This document shows, one piece after another, positions 5,801-11,231 of a stretch of 11,231 bases of DNA (position 1 is the first letter of the stretch; each line of letters starts with the position of its first letter). The DNA lies in NCBI GenBank assembly GCA_017428585.1, contig JAFRQN010000312.1, positions 1 to 11,231 on the forward strand. The letters are read 5' to 3'. The notes under the pieces were generated by a model. It ran no database searches, had not been told where the DNA came from, and worked only from the letters and a program-made list of their open reading frames with translations. The position numbers and the translations under genes are program-made. Origin of the DNA: Bacteroidota bacterium (GTDB lineage: Bacteria; Bacteroidota; Ignavibacteria; Kapaibacteriales; UBA2268).

Positions 5801-6550
5801 TTATAATTTCTTTAATAATTTTTCTAATGCATTTGGATTTAATATAGTATTAGATATAAATTTCCCTTTATAAAAATTAGCCCAGTTATTGAAAACACAA
5901 GGAGAATTTTTTGCTTTTTCTAAAGAATCTATTTTGATAAAGTTCAATTTTATATTGTTTTCTTTTGCATAATCAGATAACTCTTTAACTTCATGTTCAA
6001 CGTATGGACATTCATTGCTGTAGTAAATAGTAAAATCTTGATTGTCTATTTTCATAGCTCTTGCTGTTTCATTAAATTTAGGTGTTTCATCATTCTTAAA
6101 CTTTAGTGCCAGTAATTCATAATCTTCGATAGCATCAACTACTTCAAATCCAAAATGCTCAAAAAATTTCTTTTCACCCAAGAATGGCTTCTTCTTTTTA
6201 GAAACTAAAGTGCATATTCCACTTCTGCCTTTTCCTTTAGCATCATTTATTGCATACTCTAATAATTCTTTCCCTATTCCCTTTTCTTTAAAACTTCCTG
6301 CTACCCATAAACAATAAATATATTCATAGTTTTTCCCATTAATAGGCGTCCATGCAGTTTCTATTGGTTCATATTCAATAAATATTTTGCCTCTTGCATT
6401 AAGTTTTCTAAAAACATGTCCATCTTTTAATTTGTTTTTAATCCATTCTTTTTTGCAAACAACACCATCTTGATGTTTAGGATCGCCTATTGCACAACAA
6501 ATATGTTCTTTATCAATATTTTCTAAATTTAAATTAATGTATTCATTCAT
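5801..6550 (-). CDS. GNAT N-acetyltransferase with C-terminal YoaP-like domain
   Basis: A 249-residue two-domain cytosolic protein. Residues about 1-150 are a GNAT fold: strand YIYCLWVAGSF (77-87) leads into the acetyl-CoA pyrophosphate loop KEKGIGKELLEYA (88-100), with the later helix KKFFEHFGFEVVD (127-139) typical of the family. Residues about 172-249 match the YoaP-like C-terminal domain. This has a thioredoxin-type start (FTIYYSNECPYVEHEVKEL, 173-191) with a single Cys181 in CPYV and a later Cys218 in SPCVF, and ends in a repeated-helix tail. The substrate is unknown; the fusion suggests a small thiol or metabolite substrate, which is inference. The frame is open upstream to the ATG with no clear ribosome-binding site. 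It follows a strong terminator of the YfhO gene, so it needs its own promoter, which I cannot place confidently. Confidence 0.85.
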   Translation of the reverse strand: MNEYINLNLENIDKEHICCAIGDPKHQDGVVCKKEWIKNKLKDGHVFRKLNARGKIFIEYEPIETAWTPINGKNYEYIYCLWVAGSFKEKGIGKELLEYAINDAKGKGRSGICTLVSKKKKPFLGEKKFFEHFGFEVVDAIEDYELLALKFKNDETPKFNETARAMKIDNQDFTIYYSNECPYVEHEVKELSDYAKENNIKLNFIKIDSLEKAKNSPCVFNNWANFYKGKFISNTILNPNALEKLLKKL

Positions 6551-6609
6551 AATATTTACTTATATTAAATAATATTTTTATAAAAAGTTTAATTATATAT
6601 TTGCAATAT

Positions 6610-6651
6610 AAAAAAAAACTCCTATATTTCATACAAATATAGGAGTTTTTT
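6610..6651 (-). terminator. Strong intrinsic terminator after the YfhO gene
   Basis: A perfect inverted repeat, ACTCCTATATTT (6618-6629) with AAATATAGGAGT (6635-6646), encloses a 5-nt loop. On the minus strand the 12-bp stem runs into nine T (6618-6610); on the plus strand six T follow, so it could act both ways. It starts 14 nt after the YfhO stop codon and separates that gene from the acetyltransferase. Confidence 0.92.
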
Positions 6652-6664
6652 CTTAAGAATTTAT

Positions 6665-9055
6665 TTAAGAAATATTCTTTTTCTTTTTATTGCTTAGCGA
6701 AGCAAAGATTAATCCAAATAAAGAAATGATTAAGGTAATTAAAGTAATTAATCTTCCATTTGAGTATGCAGTTGAACTATACTGCATTTCAATCGAATGC
6801 TGACCTGCAGGTACTTTAATTGCACGGAAATTATAATCAGCACGATAGATCTCTGTTTCTATACCGTCAATTTTTGCTTTCCAAGCAGGATAAAATACCT
6901 CGCTTAACACTAAAATACCGCCTGTATTTGAGTGAGTTGTTAATTGTATATTGTTATTGCTATATTTGACAAAGTCAATTTTATAATTATTATCAAAATT
7001 AAAAGTAGGCGTATAATTTATATCTTTTTCAAGCAATACAATTTCTTTATAATCTATATTTTTATTTAACATATAGTTTTCGATATTATTGCTGTCAACA
7101 ATTTCAAAATTGCTTACCATCCATGCACGAGGAAGGAAATCATTTTCTGCTGCTCTATCTCTAAAATATACTTGTTTATGGGTAGTGTCAACCGTTACTT
7201 CATATTTAGTATTCCATAATTTATTTCTTTCTTCACGAGTTTTTAATGGTAGTTCGTAACGATTAAGTACTAAAGGATTATATCCCTCAACGAGCATTAT
7301 GTTAGAAGTCATGCCTATATTTCTTTGCATTGCTATTATGCCGTAATCTTTATTTCTCATGCTTACTCTAAACAAATTATTTTTGTTAGGAGTAAAGAAC
7401 TTCTTTTGTTGTTCATTTATAGCATATCGTTTAGAACCATCTTCAGAAGCAAGATTAAAATCATGTCCTGCAATATAAAGGTCAAGGAAGGTTATAATTA
7501 TTAAACCAATTCCAGTAATATAAGATAAAGTTTTATTATCCTGTTTATTATATTTAATAAATATAACAGCACCAATAATTAATATCAATATTAATGCAGT
7601 TGTTGCAAAATCAGAAACAACAGATGTATTTCCCTGCATATTGCTTGAAATAAATGTACCGCTTAAAACTAAAAGTACAGCTATTAAAACAATTCCAAGT
7701 ACACCTAAAATCTTTATTAATTCTTTTTTCGTTTTTTCAACAGAAGTTAATCTATCAAATCCAAAACCAGCCATCACAGCGAATGAAATCGTTACAAAAA
7801 ACATCATTCGAGAAGGAAATCTAAAGTTTTCGAAAAGTGGAAGTTCATGGAATAGTCCAAAGATAAATCCATTGCTTCCTAAAGCAAAAATAAATCCAAA
7901 TATTGATGTAATTATAAATAATAATTTATGTTTATTGGACGAAATAGGTATGCTTAAAAATCCATATAATCCAAGTATAATAGCTGCTAAGCCAAAATAA
8001 AAACCAGTTTCCCAATAGTAATAATATGGTGCCGTAATAGATTTTCCATTCGCATCGCATGTAGGAAGTTGAAATTGTAATTCTGATCTTTTGCCACCAG
8101 CTTCGTATCCAAACATTTTAGGTACTAATGCAGTAAAAATTTGTTTAACATCCAAAGATCCTTCAGATGCTTTTTCGTATGTCATTTCAGTTCTTAATGA
8201 ATATTTTGATAATTCATTTGTATGTTGATATTGAATTTGAAATATTCCAACAGCAATAATAAACACTAATAAACCATAAATCAATGATTTAGCAATTCTA
8301 CCTATAGAATTTGAGCTGTTCTCATCATTGTTTCCTTTTATGTTTACTATGAAATGATATAAAGCAAATATTGCTAAAAATAATCCTTCATACAATAAAA
8401 TTTGAGGATGACCAGAAAGAATAGACATGCCAAATATTAAACCACCAAGTATACCTGCCTGTAAATTCACTTTGACAACAGCTTTATATAAAAACATTAT
8501 AACAAGCGGGAACCAAGCTAAATGTGCTAATAACATTGGATGAATAACCTGCAATACCAAGTTGAATGAAAAAGCATAGGATATAGCTGATATAATACTG
8601 CCTATATCTGATACTTTAAAACTTCGCATTAAAGCGTATGTAGAACATAATGCAATGAAAAAATGTAAAATTGTAATTAATTGAATGATTGATAAAGGAA
8701 GATCATGATTGCTTGTAACAAATAAATCAAATATCCTGTTCAAAGGATAAAAGAATCCTACCTGTATATCTGCTAAGAAAGGCATTCCTCCAAATACGAA
8801 AGGATTCCAAAATGGAATTTCAGAGGAATTCGCTGCAAAAGTTTGTACAGGATAAACATATTCAATAAAATCTTCCCAGAAAAAGGCATTTCCTGCGATT
8901 ATATCCCAAAAGAATACAGCAGTGATAAATAAAAAGAATAAAACAATAATTACTTTTGGAATTTTTATATTAAAATTTACATTAGATTTGTTTTTATTCT
9001 GTTTTTGAGATAAATCGCTTGAATTACGTTCTATTTTTTCTTTTTTCTTTTTCAT
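6665..9055 (-). CDS. YfhO-family polytopic membrane protein (GT-C-like)
   Basis: A 796-residue membrane protein of the usual size for the YfhO family. A Lys/Asn-rich cytoplasmic N-terminus (1-30) leads into a first membrane segment at about 33-52. Then comes the conserved extracytoplasmic loop with WEDFIEYVYPV (60-70), FWNPFVFGGMPF (82-93) and FYPLNRIF (102-109), whose acidic pair E61-D62 sits where GT-C glycosyltransferases carry catalytic acids. About ten further hydrophobic segments follow. A soluble extracytoplasmic region at roughly 540-765 ends in the family signature FYPAWKAKIDG (721-731) and RADYNFRAIKVPAG (738-751), before a last membrane segment at about 769-788. YfhO of Bacillus helps glycosylate cell-surface polymers; the donor is probably a polyprenyl-linked sugar, which is inference. 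It lies 71 nt after engB on the same strand and is probably co-transcribed. Confidence 0.92.
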   Translation of the reverse strand: MKKKKEKIERNSSDLSQKQNKNKSNVNFNIKIPKVIIVLFFLFITAVFFWDIIAGNAFFWEDFIEYVYPVQTFAANSSEIPFWNPFVFGGMPFLADIQVGFFYPLNRIFDLFVTSNHDLPLSIIQLITILHFFIALCSTYALMRSFKVSDIGSIISAISYAFSFNLVLQVIHPMLLAHLAWFPLVIMFLYKAVVKVNLQAGILGGLIFGMSILSGHPQILLYEGLFLAIFALYHFIVNIKGNNDENSSNSIGRIAKSLIYGLLVFIIAVGIFQIQYQHTNELSKYSLRTEMTYEKASEGSLDVKQIFTALVPKMFGYEAGGKRSELQFQLPTCDANGKSITAPYYYYWETGFYFGLAAIILGLYGFLSIPISSNKHKLLFIITSIFGFIFALGSNGFIFGLFHELPLFENFRFPSRMMFFVTISFAVMAGFGFDRLTSVEKTKKELIKILGVLGIVLIAVLLVLSGTFISSNMQGNTSVVSDFATTALILILIIGAVIFIKYNKQDNKTLSYITGIGLIIITFLDLYIAGHDFNLASEDGSKRYAINEQQKKFFTPNKNNLFRVSMRNKDYGIIAMQRNIGMTSNIMLVEGYNPLVLNRYELPLKTREERNKLWNTKYEVTVDTTHKQVYFRDRAAENDFLPRAWMVSNFEIVDSNNIENYMLNKNIDYKEIVLLEKDINYTPTFNFDNNYKIDFVKYSNNNIQLTTHSNTGGILVLSEVFYPAWKAKIDGIETEIYRADYNFRAIKVPAGQHSIEMQYSSTAYSNGRLITLITLIISLFGLIFASLSNKKKKNIS

Positions 9056-9126
9056 ACTTAAATTATTTTTTATGTTAATTATGATTTATAAATTAGTAAT
9101 ATTTTAAGATTTTTGTTGTTTATATA

Positions 9127-9723
9127 TTATTTTAATTGTATATGCTTTTTAATTATACCTAATAACTCTTCACGTCCCATGCTTGTAATAACAGAGTAAG
9201 TTAGTACATCTATACAATAACTACATTCTGATACGATATGCGTTAATTGATTTTTTCTATCTATTGTAGCTGTTTTTGACAATTTATCGCATTTTGTCAG
9301 GATGATTAAGTATTTTTTTTGAGAATGTTCTAATAATTCTATAAGCTCCATATCGCTTTGCATAGGATCATGCCGTGAATCAACTAAAACACACGTAAAT
9401 TTAAGTTCTTCTCTATTTAATAAATACAAAAGATTTAAATTTTGCCATTTCTTTCTATTCGATTTGCTTGTGCTTGCATATCCATAACCAGGCATATCAA
9501 CAAGAATCCAGCTGTCATTGATAGAAAAAAAATTAATTTCCTGAGTTTTGCCAGGAGTATTGCTTGTACGTGCTATATTTTTATTTTGGAGTAGATTGTT
9601 TATAATGGATGATTTCCCTACATTTGAACGTCCAATAAAAGCTATTTCTGGATATTTTATAGTTGGAAAATCTTCAGGTTTTACTACCCCTCTTAAAAAT
9701 TTAGGGTTATTAATAATATTCAT
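9127..9723 (-). CDS. engB: Ribosome-biogenesis GTP-binding protein EngB (YsxC/YihA)
   Basis: A 198-residue small GTPase matching the EngB length. The G motifs are complete: G1 GRSNVGKSS (31-39), G2 Thr in NTPGKTQ (55-61), G3 DMPGYG (76-81), G4 TKCDK (143-147), and a G5-like YSVITSMG (176-183) before the closing helix. The N-terminal PKFLRGVV and PEIAFIGRSNVG stretches are family signatures. EngB acts in the cytoplasm in late assembly of the large ribosomal subunit and is essential in many bacteria. The start at ATG 9723-9721 gives the expected N-terminus, although no Shine-Dalgarno site is visible. It faces away from ybaB across a 331-bp gap and is followed on the same strand by the YfhO gene. 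Confidence 0.97.
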   Translation of the reverse strand: MNIINNPKFLRGVVKPEDFPTIKYPEIAFIGRSNVGKSSIINNLLQNKNIARTSNTPGKTQEINFFSINDSWILVDMPGYGYASTSKSNRKKWQNLNLLYLLNREELKFTCVLVDSRHDPMQSDMELIELLEHSQKKYLIILTKCDKLSKTATIDRKNQLTHIVSECSYCIDVLTYSVITSMGREELLGIIKKHIQLK

Positions 9724-10054
9724 TAATAGTATTTGTTGAATAAAATATTCACAATAAAATTTATATAGAATAAAAAGTCAGTAATTGACAAAGTATACAA
9801 ATATATAAAATAATTAGTATATTCTAAAAAATATTTTAAAATAAAAGAATATTTTAATATGTTTTTTGGCAAGATAATTGCTGTTATTTACTTCTTAAGT
9901 AAAATTTTTATTGGCTGTATTATATATAATATTATATAGTTGTTTTTATTGAAAAAAATTTGAGGATTTTATAAAAATATTATATTTTGTTTAAATGAAA
10001 AAAAATATTAAATTGTAATTTCTATAAAATTACATTTTTAATAATAGGTTAAGT
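9724..10054. other. Divergent intergenic region between engB and ybaB
   Basis: 331 bp of very AT-rich DNA with no open frame of note. It must hold the start signals for both directions. A TTGACA on the plus strand (9785-9790) lacks a well-spaced -10. TTGGCT (9911-9916) with TATAGT (9935-9940) is a weak plus-strand candidate with 18-nt spacing. A small hairpin TGTAATTT/AAATTACA (10014-10021 with 10027-10034), followed by five T, lies 15 bp before the next ATG in the ybaB leader; with only one G-C pair it is a poor terminator. I see no RNA gene here. Confidence 0.4.
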
Positions 10055-10375
10055 ATGAATATTGATATATCCAATTTAATGGAACAAGCTAAGAAGCTTC
10101 AGGCGGAATTGGAAGCATCTAAAAAGAAAACTGAAACTTTGACCGCTACAGGAGAAGCTGGTGCAGGAATGGTAACTGTTACCATCAATGGTACTAATAA
10201 GGTAGAAAGTATTAATATAGCCGATGAACTTATGGATATTCAAAATAAAAAAATGCTTATAGATTTATTGGTAGCAGCTTTTAATAATGCTGTTAATAAT
10301 ATGTCAGAAGCAGCAAAAAATGAAATGGAAAAGATGTCATCAAAATTTCCATTTATACCGCCAGATTTAATTTAG
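10055..10375 (+). CDS. ybaB: YbaB/EbfC-family nucleoid-associated protein
   Basis: The 106-residue product has the family layout: an N-terminal helix NLMEQAKKLQAELEASKKK (7-25), a central beta region with the signature TGEAGAGMVTVTINGTNKVESINI (32-55), and a C-terminal helical stretch DLLVAAFNNAVNNMSEAAKNEMEKM (about 70-94) ending in a Pro-rich tail FPFIPPDL. Family members form tweezer-like dimers that bind DNA and are thought to affect nucleoid structure. It lies 40 nt before recR on the same strand, the standard pairing, though dnaX, often the first gene of this unit, is absent upstream. Only a weak AGG precedes the ATG. Confidence 0.96.
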   Translation: MNIDISNLMEQAKKLQAELEASKKKTETLTATGEAGAGMVTVTINGTNKVESINIADELMDIQNKKMLIDLLVAAFNNAVNNMSEAAKNEMEKMSSKFPFIPPDLI

Positions 10376-10404
10376 AGTATTATCATTTGGATTATAATTT
10401 TATT

Positions 10405-10409
10405 AAGGA
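10405..10409 (+). promoter_or_regulatory. Shine-Dalgarno site of recR
   Basis: AAGGA ends 6 nt before ATG 10416 and decides that start over the TTG codon immediately in front of it. Confidence 0.75.
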
Positions 10410-10415
10410 TTTTTG

Positions 10416-11018
10416 ATGTCGTATAGAATAGAATCATTAGAAAAACTTATAGATATGTTCCATAAACTGCCTTCTATAGGTCAGAAAAGTGCACAACGTC
10501 TTGCATATTATATATTGCATCAGGATAAGGAGTATATCAAGACATTAACAGATACAATATTTACATTAAAAGATAAAATAAAAGAATGTCCAATTTGTTG
10601 TAATTATACTGAAACAATACCATGTCCAATATGTGCTTCAGAAAAACGTGATAAATCGGTAATTTGTGTTGTTTCAGAACTTAATGATCTTTCTGCTATA
10701 GAACGTACAAATGATTATAAGGGCGTATATCATGTTTTGCATGGGATAATAAGTCCATTAGAGGGGAAAACTATTGACAAATTGAGAATACAAGAACTTA
10801 TTCATAGGCTGGAAAATAGTAAAGTTAATGAAGTAATTTTAGCAATAAATCCCAGTATGGACGGAGAATTAACAATGCAGTATTTAGCACGAATAGTAAG
10901 ACAATATGGTATAAAAGTTACTCGAATAGCAAGCGGAATTCCTATTGGTGCAGATATTGAACTTGCAGATGAAGCAACGTTAGCACGTGCATTAAATTAT
11001 AGAGTAGAGATAGAATAA
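10416..11018 (+). CDS. recR: Recombination mediator protein RecR
   Basis: The 200-residue product is full length. An N-terminal helix-hairpin-helix (11-34, LPSIGQKSAQRLA) is followed by a C4 zinc finger (Cys58, 61, 70, 73) and a Toprim domain (about 81-174) with VYHVLHG (104-110), the block LAINPSMDGELTMQYLAR (142-159), and the closing SGIPIGADIELADEATLARAL (173-193). RecR works with RecO (and RecF) to load RecA on single-stranded gaps. I chose ATG 10416 rather than the in-frame TTG at 10413, because AAGGA at 10405-10409 is 6 nt from the ATG and the protein then begins in the usual way. The Toprim glutamate position reads VVSEL (85-89), with the acidic residue one place later than the common VVES. 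RecR needs no catalytic Toprim, so this is tolerable. It is probably co-transcribed with ybaB. Confidence 0.97.
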   Translation: MSYRIESLEKLIDMFHKLPSIGQKSAQRLAYYILHQDKEYIKTLTDTIFTLKDKIKECPICCNYTETIPCPICASEKRDKSVICVVSELNDLSAIERTNDYKGVYHVLHGIISPLEGKTIDKLRIQELIHRLENSKVNEVILAINPSMDGELTMQYLARIVRQYGIKVTRIASGIPIGADIELADEATLARALNYRVEIE

Positions 11019-11231
11019 AGATATAGTATACAATATTGTATTATATAATATGATGTGGATGGGAATACTATATATTTAGCTTTTTGTGTGTAAATATTTT
11101 TACAATATATTTAAAACTGTGGAAAAATTTTTATTTTTAGACTACATTTTAATTTCTATGATATTAAAATGTTATCTAGATTTGAAAAAATTATTATTTT
11201 TGTAAATAGGTGTAAGTTGTTTTATTCCTTC

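Noticed and set aside
11028..11041. Palindrome ATACAATATTGTAT after recR
   Set aside because: No loop and no T-run directly after it; in AT-rich sequence it is likely chance. The rest of 11019-11231 shows no gene or convincing terminator.

Overview
This is an 11.2-kb, strongly AT-rich bacterial chromosomal segment. It carries nine complete protein genes on the minus strand, the 5' end of a tenth at the left edge, and a two-gene plus-strand unit at the right. Codon use is standard. Taxonomy is uncertain. The YfhO protein and the secreted nuclease (signal peptide ending in LNA-Q) would fit a gut-type member of the Bacteroidota/Ignavibacteriota group, but clear Shine-Dalgarno sequences before several genes are unlike most Bacteroidota, and a low-GC spirochaete or another phylum is possible. 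No single-copy marker here settles it by eye.

Left part (1-1146): a tight minus-strand operon of three small related proteins (104, 118 and 102 aa), each built from two copies of a roughly 48-residue unit, followed 3 nt later by a gene cut by the window edge. I do not recognise a named family.

Middle-left (1147-3024): a TerC-family membrane protein gene. Upstream of it (2350-3024) lie two tandem copies, B and C, of a roughly 170-bp element that is best read as a minus-strand structured RNA. Each folds into a long nested hairpin and ends in an intrinsic terminator whose 5' strand is also the 3' strand of the closing stem, as in a transcriptional switch. A decayed third copy, A, lies in the leader of the small-protein operon. 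This is the most unusual thing in the window and matches no RNA class I can recognise.

Centre (3025-6550): a secreted DNA/RNA non-specific endonuclease, an AlbA_2/GHKL-ATPase/winged-helix regulator-like protein with a 10-residue repeat in its linker, and a GNAT acetyltransferase fused to a YoaP-like thioredoxin-fold domain. They are separated by gaps of about 210 bp and are probably independent units.

Right (6551-11231): a YfhO-family polytopic membrane protein with a strong terminator, preceded by engB (ribosome-assembly GTPase), probably one transcript. A 331-bp divergent intergenic region then leads to ybaB-recR on the plus strand, the classic nucleoid-protein/recombination-mediator pair, here without dnaX directly upstream.
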